Shown: positions 21,893 to 33,886 of the stretch, in pieces
Layout of the letters: the number at the start of each line of letters is the position of its first letter
Numbering within the stretch: the stretch's first letter is position 1
Source of the DNA: Aspidapion aeneum
Taxonomy: Eukaryota; Arthropoda; Insecta; Coleoptera; Brentidae
Direction: 5' to 3'
DNA length: 64,000 bases
Assembly: GCA_963576565.1 (NCBI GenBank)
Contig: OY755042.1
Coordinates: 98,884,185 to 98,948,184, forward strand
Notes under the pieces: generated by a model
Databases searched by the model: none
The model's input: only the letters and a program-made list of their open reading frames with translations
What the model was told of the DNA's origin: nothing
Translations under genes and position numbers: made by a program

Positions 21893-22702
21893 AACTAGTT
21901 TAACTACCATTACCTCCTTGCACCGGTACGTATGGTGGTTTAGTTCTAAACTAGTTAAATAACCAGTAACTTTTGCACCGGTATGTATGGCGGCTTAGTT
22001 CTAAACTAGTTTAATTACAATTACCTTTTTGCACCTGTACATATGATGGTAGTTTCAAACTAGTTTAACTAACATTGACGCCTTGCATCGCTACGTTTGG
22101 TGGATTAGTTGGTTAGTTGTTAGTTGTATGGTGGTTTAGATATAAACTAGTTTAATTACCATTACCTTCTTGCACCGGAATGTATGGTTTAGTTCTAAAC
22201 TACTTTAATTACCATTACCTCCTTGCACCGGTACGTATGGTGGTTTAGTTCAAACCTGGTTTAGTGACCATGACCTCCTTGCACCGGTGCCTATGGTAGT
22301 TTAGTTCTAAATTAGTTTAAGTACCATTACCTCCTTGCACCGGTACGTACGGTGGTTTAGTTCTAAATTAGTTTAGTTACCATTACCTCCTTGCACCGGT
22401 ACATATCTATGGTGGTTTAGTTTTAAACTAGTTTAATTACCATTAACTCCTTGCACCGTTACGGATGGTGGTTTAGTTCTAAACTAGTTTAATTACCATT
22501 ACCTCCTTGCACCGGTATCTATGGTGGTTTAGTTCTAAACTAGTTTAGTTATTATTAAATTCTTGCACCGGTACATATGGTGTTTTAGTTCTAAACTAGT
22601 TTAAATACCGTTACCTCCTTCACCGGTACTTATGGTAATTTAGTTCTAAACTAGCTTAATTACCATTAACTCCCCGCAATACGTATGGTGGTTTAGTTCT
22701 AG
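21893..22702. repeat. 56 bp minisatellite, about 14 copies
   Basis: The unit contains TTACCATTACCTCCTTGCAC, then CGGTACGTATGGTGGTTTAG, then TTCTAAACTAGTTTAA. The marker TTGCACCGGTA recurs every 54-57 bp (for example 21918, 21973, 22223, 22279, 22390, 22507, 22562), with one ~87 bp step near 22083-22170 where extra TTAGTTG repeats are inserted. Each unit carries two perfect short palindromes, ACCGGT and AAACTAGTTT. There are no unique spacers, so this is not a CRISPR-like array. Confidence 0.93.
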
Positions 22703-22994
22703 GGTTGGATGAATCGAACCGGGTCGAAGTGAGAATAAATCTTTTTTTGTGCGCTTTTGAGTTGAAAAGGAAAACCAAATTACACTTAATGGATATAAAA
22801 TGTTATTTAAAAGGAAGCCGAATTCTAAATTAAATGACATTTTGTTCTCGGCTGCCATTCATTCTTTTATGTTAGACGGTAAATGATGCGCTTCCATATT
22901 TTCCTTAACAAAACTTACATCCGTTACACAGTTCCGTGTTAGTCAAGTCAAAAAATCTGAAAAGGCTAAAGTCATGCGGTCTAGAACCATTTTA

Positions 22995-23490
22995 TATTAA
23001 TTTTGGTGAAACGGTCATTTCCCCCTATTTCGATCCTGCTGAATCCCAATATCTCGATTGCCCTCCCCCCCTCAACGCAATATCAACATGGCTAAGAAAA
23101 CCCCCTCTAAACCCGCCAAAACATGGATATAGGTTGTTACTTAACTTTCTCAAAAACTAACTTTTTTTAGCAAAAATTGCAAATAACACTTTTTTGTGAA
23201 AAACAAAATTGCTTTTTCAACAATGTAAACTCCATGTCATAATTTTTGAGATAACTTTTTGACAGTTTTCAGCTGCTTACCATAACAAATAGCATAGCAT
23301 ATTGTTTGATAAGTCTAGGAGCAGGAAGTACTTCTTCAATGGCGTCCGTAAATTCGGATTATTTAGAAAAAAGGTGTTTATTATAGGTTTTATAAAATTT
23401 TCTCAAAAACGACACTTCTTGGGGAAAACATGTAGTACATTTTATTGTAAACATAACATTTTCTTTTAAACTTTGTATTTTAATGTGGGG
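22995..23490 (+). repeat. Interspersed repeat family R1, copy 2
   Basis: Reverse-orientation relative of 240-690, sharing TTTCCCCCTA, TGCTGAATCC, TCTCAAAAACTAAC, TTCGGATTATTTAGAAAAAA and TTATTATAGGTTTTATAAAA blocks in the same order. This copy has extra C-rich sequence near 23062-23110. The 74-codon frame at 22936-23160 overlaps it and is not called. Confidence 0.6.
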
Positions 23491-26400
23491 GTTTATATCA
23501 CAATCAAGAATAGCAAAAAAACATCCGAAAAACAGAAAGGTAAAGATTAAATTAATTGCAGGTAGCTACCGGTCTAATGCAATTTTTTTTACGATATGCT
23601 GGTTGTCGCTTCTTGTTGGTGGTGTTGGTGGCTCTGCTCTTATGGAAACTATGTCATTCTAAACTGTTCACCTCTCTGCCAAACATTTTTGTAGAAGTTC
23701 TTAGTCCTATGGAGTTATCCTGAGGTAGCGTCGTTCCGAGAGCAACGATCTTCTTTTAGTGCAATTTTGCTAACTAAAAATGTGTATGGTCGTTTCTATT
23801 TTTTTCTTGATTTTTAAATCTTTGATCTTTTAAAGGTTTATAGCCGGGTAAACTGTCACCTCAATTCGCAGGAGCATGTAGTTTATTTTAGTTTTTTAGT
23901 GAAGAATCTAAGACAACAATTATAAAGTATCATATTTATATGAAACCTTGATGTGGATGTATTTTTTCTTTAAAAACTATACTGGATGCAGCAACGTAAA
24001 GTTAATTTATTAAAATTTGAAGAGGTATTTCTTCGCTCACCTGTTGAAATTTAATTTATGCCTGAAAAAGAAAATACGAAGAATATAAAGGAAACAGAAA
24101 TTCACTGAGATAATCTGGCAGTAGATGAAAAATAAAAGATGACTGAAGGGCTTTTGAAATAAAAGCAGCAAATATTAAACCTACAATATCAAATAGAAAA
24201 TAGCTTTCCAATTGATAACCAAAGTTAGCTATGTATAATATTTTATATCTCAATTACCTAAACAGACATTTTATTGTGTTAGTCAAAAGTACAGCCGATG
24301 CTGAGCCAGAGCAGAAAAGAGCCAGTACGATTCTTGGTGCGAAAATTCCTCGCGGGTTTGAACCACCCTGCCATTTAAAACTTTATTTTATCTATCCAAA
24401 GAACCATCTTTGTAATAGTTTTGTTGTCAATGACATCTAAGGTACTATTATATTATACTATCTGTATCTAAGTAAAGAATTCCTTTTATTATAAACTAAG
24501 GGGTACTTCTTACCATTATCTGCTCAGAATCCAGACTAGATAATTTACAAGAGCTTACTTTTATGAAATCATCTTCTTCTTCTTCTTTCCCAACGAAAGA
24601 GTAGCGGCTATTATTCCAGATAGATTGTGGTTATTCCGATAACTATAGCTTATAATTCCAAAAATCTAAAATCCGTACAAATAAAATTCCATTTTACATT
24701 ACAAATATTTTTAATTAAAGAAAAGAAAGCCCGATGGATACAGTAAATTAGTATTTTTTAGTATCTAACAATGGCTCGTTGTCTTTTTATTCTTTGGTCA
24801 ATACTGACAATAAAAAAGTTAAAGGGAGGAAGTTTCACCCTTAGGCGTCTTTAAGTCGAGAAAGTTTTCCCCTCGCTGTTATATACGTTTTTATACCCAT
24901 TGTTTTTGACATAAATGGAGGCGTTATGTGCATTTGAAATTTCTTGGGCATAGATCTGTCTCTGTAGCTATCTTCTGGTAACTTCATTTATCTGAGCAGG
25001 GAAGGATTTAGGATTTAAGGGTCCTTAGAGTAAAATGGTTTGTCTTCCCCTAGTTATTTGTTATTTTTAGTTAAACAACTCATTTTATAATTATTGGAAT
25101 TCCTTATGCCGTATTTGCGAGAATAGCAGTCTTATCACTTGCATACTGTTGATAAATACTTAATGCATATTCCATAAATCTCAGTGAGACACTTTATTTT
25201 ATTTAACTCACACGTTTTTTTGAGTCTTCTACTGGCTTAGTATTATCTTTTGGCTCAATCGCTTTCACAATCACATGCCAATATAATATTTCTATAGTAT
25301 CTGCTATACTTTAAATTTTTAAGTCTCAAATACTTAGTACTTTATTTAATAATCTCTGTGCAACATGCATAACTGGTTACCTCATTTAATACAAATCCAA
25401 AGTTAAATACCATAAGTTCATATTCGTTCCACTATTTGTCTATAAAGCAGTAACTTATTGTAAATGCCTAAAGTTTACTTCCTTTCATACAACCAGTATA
25501 CATTTCTTTACTTACTTTATCTCAAGTTCGTCTTTTTCTATTATTAATACTCCAGTGCAATTTGTGTGATTTACACCTTTTTCAATCGTGAACTTGGTTG
25601 ATCACATTCTGCAGTTCCTTTACTGATATTTCAATACATTTTCCTACTGGCATAAAGTGAAGTGAATAATTAAAAATAAAGATATACTCTACCCTGAGAG
25701 AAGTCTGCTTTTATTTGTAATAAATTTAATTAGGAGTCTTTTGGTCTTTTGGTAATGATTCTTTAATAACCAGTTTCTGAAACTTTTGCGAGTGTGCACC
25801 CGCACACACCTTTTTATGGAATAAAGCAAAATATAAGTCACTGTATAGTTATTTTCATTATTTTCGGGACAAGTTCTTACGATTTTTTTTTGGCTGGCCC
25901 ATGCTAATTGTTATGGTAAACAGCTGATTACTGTCAAAAAGTTATCTCAAAAATTAGTAACGGTATATGTCCGGCGTGGCCCTGGTAGCCGAGCACAAAA
26001 AATAAAGTGATTTAGTCAGTCAGTCATCTCAAAAATTATGAAATGAACTATACGCTTATGTCACAAGCACCCTGCCCTAACGTTGAGATATCTTGTGCAT
26101 CCATTTTGAGGTTTAGAGAAGTCACTACTGGTAGCCTATAGTCCATTTATTTAACACTGATTGAAATGTTCTTTCTCTGATTTTTCCTTAAAATAACTGA
26201 ACGTATAGGCAAAGTTGTCTGTTCTGCAGTTTTAATGGATAACAACTTTAGGAACTAATGCACCTACCTTTTTTATGATATCAGTGGGTTCAACTGGATG
26301 AACATTGACTAATTGTATAAGAGATGGAGCTACTTGCCGTATGAGAGGTTATAGAGTTATCTGCAGTCTATATGTGGGAGAGAGCTACAAGAACTAAGGT

Positions 26401-27654
26401 TACTCATCGTCACCTTTACGATGAGTGTCCTTAACAAGAACAGGACATTTGTCTCTTAAACTTTGAATTTAAAGCTTATTGTTAACATTTCAGAAAAATA
26501 GTTATTTTTGTCGATATAATAATATATAATAATATAAAACCCACTTCGTTTTTGTATCTTCTCACAGTTTGGCACAATTTTGAATGATATTAGCGTTAAA
26601 TGCGTTATGCGTTATGGAAAAACACTTTACTGTTTCTTTAGCCGCCATATTAAAATTAATCAGCTGTTTTCGTACGTAGAGTGCTCTAATGGTCTAAGCT
26701 AAAAAGCTGACCCGATGACTTGTAGGTTTCTATATAGCTATAAACCTACGTAAACTCTCCTATTTTGTATTCTGTCATTTTACGCAGCTATAAATCTTCT
26801 TTTAGACACCCAATTCACCCTAAATTACCAAAACAATATTGCCCTGAAAATATTTTAATAACTTTTACGTCTTTTATGTAAAACTCCTGTGTACTTTGGC
26901 TTTACGTAACAGGTATATCCTTCGCTATGGAAAACTTGGCGCTGGCTAACTGGGCCCGGCGGCCGTTATATGCAAAATTTATGGCAGTTTCAAAGAAGGT
27001 TGAGGTAATTCTATTGAATTTCTTTCCAAAACAAGGGCAATAATTTAAGACAGTCGGTGCCGTCATCGGTCTTTGCAAGTTCTGCACTGCGACGGCCGAA
27101 TTCGTTGAATTTTCGGGTTATTGAATTATTTGGCAACATCTTTGGTACATTACGTTTAATCAAACCGATTCCCAAGCAGATGCATTTTTGATGAGCGTCA
27201 TAAAAATATGGATCTAACAATAGAAAAGAAAAAATATATATTCACGTCACAACTTGGTATGTGTTTAGCCAAGACATTTATTATATTTTATCTTCTGCTT
27301 GCCTATTAAACACAATTGATACGTAAAGTGGATAAGCATATCGTACCTCGTTCACGGTGTGAGGTGAGTCCCCTAATTTGATTAGTCAGTTGTGACTGTA
27401 CACCCAACTTGTGCGTATCTCATCCAGAGAAGTGCAGCGACGTAGTAAGCTATTAAAACGAAATTGTGACCAATAAGATTACTGCATTTCCCAGTTACGC
27501 AAACAACAACACTTGCTCACAAGACGCTAGCCCTACCAAGTCCACTTTGGCTCCCTGACTGCGCAGATCTACCAATATTATTTACCTCATGTATTACAAT
27601 AGATGAACAGGGTGATTTTCACTTGATTCTAACCACATGAAAATAGAAAGTTTC
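23491..27654. other. Long AT-rich region without a recognised gene
   Basis: No transposase, reverse transcriptase or host domain is recognised in any frame. A (CTT)n run lies at 24574-24588. Two overlapping minus frames at 26902-27220 are slightly GC-richer; I recognise no family in them. A GTCAGTCAGTCA motif occurs near 26014. Confidence 0.4.
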
Positions 27655-27865
27655 AAAAACCTAACCTAACGAAACCTAATCAAATCTAACCGAACCGAAA
27701 CAAAGCAAACTGAACCAATAATTTAAAAAAAAACTTTCTTGACTTCCTACCCGGGATCCTAGAGGATGTGAATCCGAACCGAACCTATCCAAACTTAACC
27801 ATACCTAACTAAACCTAATTAGCAGTGTTGTAGTTTGGTTAGGTTAGGTTTGGTTCGGTTAATTA
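27655..27865. repeat. CCTAA-rich fold-back stretch
   Basis: The left part reads CCTAACCTAACGAAACCTAA with further variants (CTAACCGAACCGAA). The right part reads GGTTAGGTTAGGTTTGGTTC, its near reverse complement. The (CCTAA/TTAGG) unit is the usual arthropod telomere repeat, but here it is degenerate, mixed with CCGAA and CCAAA variants, and inverted about a ~100 bp centre. Confidence 0.6.
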
Positions 27866-28322
27866 ATTTTTTTTTGTCGTCATCATTTTTGGTAGGTATC
27901 AGTCAATTTCTGGGAAAATAGTTTGACTTGGTTTAATTAAAATAAAAAACTCCCTGTATCTCTGAAACAGAGCAATTTCGGACTAAGGTAAGTTGCTTTA
28001 CATCGACTTATTTTGACCTCAGGAATATGTGCTAAGATTTTGTACAGACCTTTTAGAGACACCCTGTATATACCGATTTATACCGAAGTTTGACACAATC
28101 GAGGCGAGCCTACGAAAAAAAAGTTGAAAGCGTGCGCCGTTGCCGAGATTTTGTCTTTAGCGAGTTAAATTCCTCGCTTGGGGATATTCTCTCACCACGC
28201 CCTACACATAGAAGGCCATCAGCGTGTTTTTGCATGCCTAAAAAAACATTACTGTTTTTATTAGAGTAGTAATTTTCTAACAAAAATACAACTGATAGAT
28301 AGATAGTCTTCGCCATTTTGAA
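27866..28322. other. Spacer with an ACACCCTGTAT motif
   Basis: No gene is seen. GAGACACCCTGTATATAC at 28056-28073 is a motif shared with four other sites in the window. Confidence 0.45.
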
Positions 28323-29051
28323 CCACATATAATAGAAAATTGACGGATTGGATTTGACCAAAGTAAAAGCCAAATCAAAAATGATTGACATTTCGTTCTC
28401 TGGTTTAGAAATTTCAAAGGCTTGTCACCTTGTGCTGCTTTTGTTTATTTGTTTATTGGTCAGTTTTTCAAATTAAATTTGGGATGAATTCTAAACTGTT
28501 CAGGGCCTAAAGACATTACTTTTCCAATTAGAGTAGGAAAGGTCCGTGAATTTCCTTATTTTTCAACAAAAATAACAACAAGGTAGTCTCCGCCATGCCG
28601 ACATGGCGGTAATAAAATCAAAGTATAAGTAAATTTGGTTAGCCAGCATTGCCCAACTAATTTTACCACGTTTTATTTTGTTTGGTTTGAAATCCCATCT
28701 CTAGCGGTTCTAATTTATCTCTTTTGAACAGTCCGCGTTAGCGAGTTTGGTTTGGCTGCGTAATTGGCTGCCTACCAGTGCCCTTTTGTTTTAGCTCTTT
28801 TTTCAGCTTTTTCTTTGGTAATCTTAAATATCTAGCTGTTCTACAATATCTGATTTATGCTCATGAGCGTCCGAAACGTTGATGTTTTTTTTTATCCTGT
28901 CTCTTAACATAGCATAGAGGAATAACATGATTACAATCCAGTAATTAAATTTTTGTTTAGATATTTTTAATACTAAAAGAAGGACGAGAGCGAGGGCGGG
29001 GACTCAAGGCCTTTATTTGATGCAGATGCCTATCTAATCTCTGGTTAAATT

Positions 29052-30587
29052 AGGGGAAAGTGGGGCAAGTAAGGCAACTTTATATTTTACAACATTATAT
29101 TTTTGAAAATTAAATAACATTTATGAACCCAAGAAAATTTTTACCTCTTTATGTGATAATTTAACATTTAAAAATTAAAAAAATATAAATAACTTAGAAA
29201 AACATTGTCAAATCACTACCTTGCCTTAATTATATGTGTAAAGTGAGTCCAGTTATCCATGGTAATTATCACAAATCTAATTACTAGCACCCAGTTCGTT
29301 ATCCTATTGTATAAATTATATTTGACAGACGCACTTGCCCCCTATTCCAATGAGCAGTAGCGTATATAGAAAAAAGTAAAACGTGTAAAATGCAAAAATA
29401 AAGCAATTTTTATTTAGGTCCAATGAATGCTCTTTCTACGACGTTTTAGTAAACCATGATGGCGGATATGTTTGTGGTCTTCAATCGCTAACTAAACAAC
29501 TACAAAACTTCTGTTGATCGCCAATATATTTATAGACTAATTATAAATACATATCTTTTTTTTTTTAATTGAACCTATAACAACGATTCGATCTGACCTA
29601 TATCAGTTTCGGTTTCTGCACAAGGGTTAACCTACCGTGCACGTCAGAGTAGACTGTCAGCTGTCACTTTTATTCACGCAGGTGTGACACGTTATCTGAG
29701 GTAGGTTTTCAAAAATTTCAAGTTTTGTGTTTATCATTTTGATAAAATGTTTAAAATTGTCCAAACAATGGAGGGGGTAGCTAACCCTCACAATAACCCC
29801 AGAAAAATTCTTAGTTGGCCGTATAATTATGAAAATTATAAGAGATAAAGATTCAGAAGCCTCAAGTGAATGGGCAAGAATGCCCTGTACCCTGAAAAAA
29901 CCAGGTAGAAATAATGACTCAAAACAAAGATAGCACCGATGATGAATGAACCTGAGGATCAACTTCAAATCCGGCGTACTAGAAAAAATAAATAAAAATT
30001 CTGTTCAAAGTCACATTTTCTAAAATTATTACATAAAAGCATTTATAAAAGCCCCTAAATTACTTTAGGTTATATTGCAATTCAGTTTTGATATTTCCAA
30101 TTAACAGTTTTTGTATAGTGGATCGTTTGCCTTTTAAGTTAAGTCCTTAAGAATTTATAAGAAAGTGGATTAAATTATGTCAAACACCAATTTTTAAAAC
30201 TTTTGTCACTAGATTCCTAAATTTTTATTAAAGAATTGATTGAAATATTTCAAACACTAATTTATAAAACTTTTGTCGCTGTATCGCTACATTTTTATTT
30301 AAGTAATTGATTGAAATATTTCAAAGACCAATTTATAAAACTTGTAGAGCAAAGTTCTGTTAGTTTTATAATATTATTGAAAGTAATAAAACCAACACCA
30401 ATTTTATAAAAAATTATGTTTTATCCGTTTAGGATTTTCAATAAAACAACTATAGATATAAAATAAATTCTTGCAAAACACTATATACAATAAACCTATA
30501 ATAAAAACCTTTTTTATAGAATTTATAAAAATTATAAGTTTTACAAAATGTTTATTGGGATATAATTTACTTGCCCCACTCTCTCCT
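29052..30587. mobile_element. TIR element with GTGGGGCAAGTAA ends
   Basis: The left end AGGGGAAAGTGGGGCAAGTA is matched on the minus strand at the right by AGGAGAGAGTGGGGCAAGTA. Both flanks are ATT (29049-29051 and 30588-30590), a possible 3 bp duplication. The body is AT-rich and non-coding as far as I can tell; a 103-codon minus frame at 29657-29968 is not recognised. The superfamily is not assigned; a 3 bp duplication would fit PIF/Harbinger-like elements, but this is inference. Confidence 0.65.
30175..30375. repeat. ~70-75 bp direct repeat, about 2.7 copies
   Basis: The unit CAAACACCAATTT.TAAAAC then TTTTGTC.CT, ATTTTTATT and GATTGAAATATTT is repeated in direct orientation inside the TIR element, ending with a partial copy. 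Confidence 0.75.
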
Positions 30588-31441
30588 ATTCTCCTAAGAG
30601 TCGAGTCGAGATTTTCACGAGATAAACACACAGCACTTAAAATATCGTAAAAATGAAAGTAAACAAAATATAAAAACCTCCTCTGTCAGATAAATATGTT
30701 CCAGTTTGTATGAGGTTGGCTCTCAACGCATGGCGGCCATAAGCAGAGCCGTCGCTACGAAGGAGGAAAACAGTGGCGGCTCGTTACGTCCTATTAAAAA
30801 AATAAAAAATTGGAAGGAAAAATTTTAGAAATATACTTTTGGTTCGGTTCATTCATTCATATTTTTGATGTGATTGAAAAATAAAGAAATTATCAAGCTT
30901 TTTTTATTCTAATGGAAAAAGTAATGTTTTAAGATACTGAACAGTTTTTAGCAGTTAGATTTCATCCCAAATTTAACTAATAAAACTGGCAAAAAAAAAT
31001 AAACAAAAACAGCGATTGATAAGCCCTTGACATTTCTAAACCAGAGAAAAAAATGTCAGTTAAATAGGCCGACACGGCGGCTATTTTTGATTTGTCGCTT
31101 TTACTTTGGTCAAATCCAATCCGTCAATGTTCTATTATCCGTGGTGTAGAGTTCCTGTGCTGCTGACATTTATAGAACGGCCGGAAACCAGGCCGGATGA
31201 GGTGTGATGTCTCGTGGAGGCACACTCTCTTAGTCGCATACAGGCGGGTTTTATTGAAAATCTGGCCAAAACCCATAAACAATTAGGGAGGCGTTTGAAG
31301 TTATGTCAGGTGTGTTAAAATATGTTAAAATAGTTACTTAAACAACAAGGTTTGAAAACGACTCTTTGTACACGATCGAGACAGTTTGGTACTACAAGTC
31401 GAGGGAGTGTGCAAAGAGGTTTTCAAACGAGTTTTTTACAA

Positions 31442-31797
31442 TATTTTTTATACAACTGCTAATAAAGAAAGAAAAATCAAATTTTAATTTAACTTGTTTT
31501 TATTTCCGATATTTTTACAACAAAACTTTAAAAATTCAACAATTTTTTGACGTATCTAATCAACAAAACATACGAGCAGTGACGGTTGCTACGGAACTAA
31601 GCCAACTTATATTGATGGGTGACAACAACAAAAATCACAATCACGGGAGACCCGTATGCAGAAATGACATAGGCGTCCGCAAAAATGACATAAGCGTGTG
31701 CAAAACGTTTTGCACACAGCGTGCGCAAAATGTCATTTTCAGATCGTGTTCTCCGTGCGCAAAACCCCCTTTTACAAGACAGTCGTATAAAAAAATA
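31442..31797. repeat. Inverted-repeat element containing a nested palindrome
   Basis: Outer arms: TATTTTTTATACAACTG (31442-31458) and CAGTCGTATAAAAAAATA (31780-31797). Inside lies a perfect 22 bp palindrome at 31696-31717 (half-site GTGTGCAAAAC), flanked by AAAATGACAT (31682-31691) and ATGTCATTTT (31730-31739). Two further half-site-like GTGCGCAAAA motifs lie at 31721 and 31755. A 169-codon plus frame (31366-31875) runs through it; it is K/F/N-rich, has no family features, and includes the palindrome, so I do not call it a gene. Confidence 0.65.
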
Positions 31798-31875
31798 TTT
31801 AAGTTTAAAAACAATTATTTCGTAAAGGACTTCTCACAAAAAATACTGGAAAAATTGGTCTCTGAAATATTGTGA

Positions 31876-33813
31876 TTCTATTAGAATTCTTTGAAAACTA
31901 AAAATTTGTCTTCGAGTAACTGAATCATAGACCACCCCAAATTAGGCAATGAAATATCTTTAACCCTACCAAAAACAATGCAATAAACTTCATTCGATTC
32001 GGCTTATGGAAGTATGACTCGAGAGGGATCAAGACAGGAAGTTGTTTCTATTTCTATCTAAAAACCTGTTAAGTTATTTTTTTTTATTTTTCGAAGCACA
32101 ACCTTCATGGTCACTATAGCATTTACTCTAATGGTATATCTGTCCGACTCACGATAGCTCCGGAACCGCTGGGCCAATGTTCATGAGATTTTCATTAGAA
32201 ATAGTATTCGACACTGTAACGAGCTAGTTATATTTTGGTCAAAATCCATTAATGCTATACAATGAGAGTTTTTTGATAGCACATTAATATGCAATGGTTA
32301 GGAACAGTGTTCGACACTTTGAGCTGATTAGATTTTGGTTAAAATACATTCATGCTAATGACAGTTTTTTGACAATTAAAAAATTAATAAAATGCTAACT
32401 TTTTAACGAAGCAACGCATCAATATGCGGTTTTCGGAATATAGTAGAAATCATATTGCTCACTAATTTGTGTCATAACCAAAAACTTTGTAGGAGTTTTA
32501 GTTTCTGAGAAAGTTACAAAAAAACTGTTTTCAAGGCTGATATATCATCGCTTCACTTGAAGCGTGCTAATAGGCTAGCTAGGAAGGTATCTGATTCGTC
32601 ATTTAAATTCGTTTTAATAAAAACATCGTAGGAGCTTTCGATTCTGAGATATTATCAAAAAACCATTAAAATTTTTAATTTCCTTTTTTTTAAACCTAAT
32701 TTTTAAATTATTTACTATTTTGCCATAAAATTGGAGATGGATATCGACTAAAGCTTTCGTAAAATAGCCCTGTCATGTTTACACAATACTGAACAAATCG
32801 ATCAAGAAAACCGGTAGCCACCACCACAGTAATAATTCTTAGTAGCTGTTCTATGGGAGTGTCCCATTAAAAAAGAAATTCAACACCGGGTAAAGACAGG
32901 CGAAGATGATGTTGGCTACGATAAAGTAGAGAATATAGATTTGTAATAAATATAAATTATCTCTAAATAAAAACTGCATGATGTTGTATTTTAAGCTATT
33001 TTATCTTGTTATTCATGGCCCAACCACTGGGGCTTCCCCCCATGGGTGCGCCCATGATAGTAAAGAGAGCATAGAGTGTTCTATACATTTTGCCCACACG
33101 TTTCGACTGAAAATAAGTACAAATAAAAGTTGTTAATCTTTTGTATGTATAGTTTAGGTATAATAGGTAGTCTGTAATAATTTAAGGCTTAGTTAGAAGT
33201 TATATTAATTTGACTTAGTTTAAATCAAATCTGTGTATCAATAATTGAAAAAACAAATGGGTACTCAATACACGATTGGAAATGTTTCCAGTAATTATTT
33301 ATTACTTTCTTTCTTAAAAGAAAAACACATTTTTTCTAAAAAGAGATTTTGTCCAAACTTATTACCTAATAGGAATTAGGAATAAAACCGTGTATTTATT
33401 TTTTGTCGTTTTTTTTAATCTATTGGTTTCATAAAAATGTTACCGTTTGTCAGTTCTTTGGCATTATTTATTAAAGAATAAAATATCTGGAGCAGAAACT
33501 AAGAGGTCTGCTTATAAATATTTATTTTTATTTTCTATTCGACTTTCTTAATCTTAGCATAAAGCTCCTGATAATAACAAAAGCTTCACGGAGCATTACC
33601 GCCAACCTTGCTTTTCTTCAAAAATACATTTACCTTTCAGTTTTGAATTCATGTATGCTTGGGTTTGTGTAGTTTGAACAGATAGAGGGATTATAATAAA
33701 TATTTCACTAATGCATTGTTGAGGCAGCAGGTACCGGAAGCTTACATCTATACTAACAACAAGAAAAATTAAAGATGACGAAAAGGTTCCAAATAGGCGA
33801 ATTTTGAATCAGT
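31876..33813. other. AT-rich spacer, no gene seen
   Basis: No coding motif is recognised in about 1.9 kb. Confidence 0.45.
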
Positions 33814-33886
33814 GCCTCGGTAGCTCAGATGGAAGAGCGTTTGCCTGGTTAGCGAAAGGTCGCTGGTTCAAATCTTGCCTGAGGTA
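33814..33886 (+). tRNA. tRNA-Thr(GGT)-like sequence, probably a pseudogene or SINE head
   Basis: A 73-nt cloverleaf fits. Acceptor GCCTCGG pairs with CTGAGGT using two G-T pairs. The D arm is GCTC/GAGC. The anticodon stem TTTGC/GCGAA encloses loop CTGGTTA, giving anticodon GGT. The T arm GCTGG/CTTGC around TTCAAAT has a mismatch and a wobble. Internal promoter boxes are TAGCTCAGATGG and GGTTCAAATCT. Cytosolic tRNA-Thr of animals normally uses AGT, CGT or TGT, so GGT and the weak T arm argue against a working gene. No terminal T run follows at once; ATATTTTTATTATC comes next. Confidence 0.55.

Larger units (their letters stand above)
28323..31148. mobile_element. 2.8 kb segment with ~215-250 bp inverted arms
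   Basis: The left arm (28323-28535) and right arm (30898-31148) are inverted relatives. Shared blocks include AATAGAAAATTGACGGATTG against CAATCCGTCAATGTTCTATT, GATTTGACCAAAGTAAAAGC against GCTTTTACTTTGGTCAAATC, and CATTACTTTTCC against GGAAAAAGTAATG. The arms are imperfect, so this is old. The interior has no recognised transposase, but it contains a second TIR element (29052-30587). It is either one long-TIR transposon or two inverted copies of a smaller repeat. Confidence 0.55.

Noticed and set aside
21893..22702. CRISPR-like array
   Set aside because: The whole 56 bp unit repeats without unique spacers and the context is eukaryotic, so it is a minisatellite.
24574..24588. (CTT)n run as the 3' tail of a reverse-strand RTE element
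   Set aside because: No reverse transcriptase similarity follows on the expected side, so it is kept only as a microsatellite note.
26902..27220. Two overlapping minus-strand frames, slightly GC-richer
   Set aside because: I could not recognise either, found no splice signals that join them, and saw no related copy to show conservation.
31366..31875. 169-codon open frame, the longest not assigned to a transposon protein
   Set aside because: It spans an inverted-repeat element and its palindrome, is rich in K, F and N as expected from AT-rich DNA, and has no recognisable motif.
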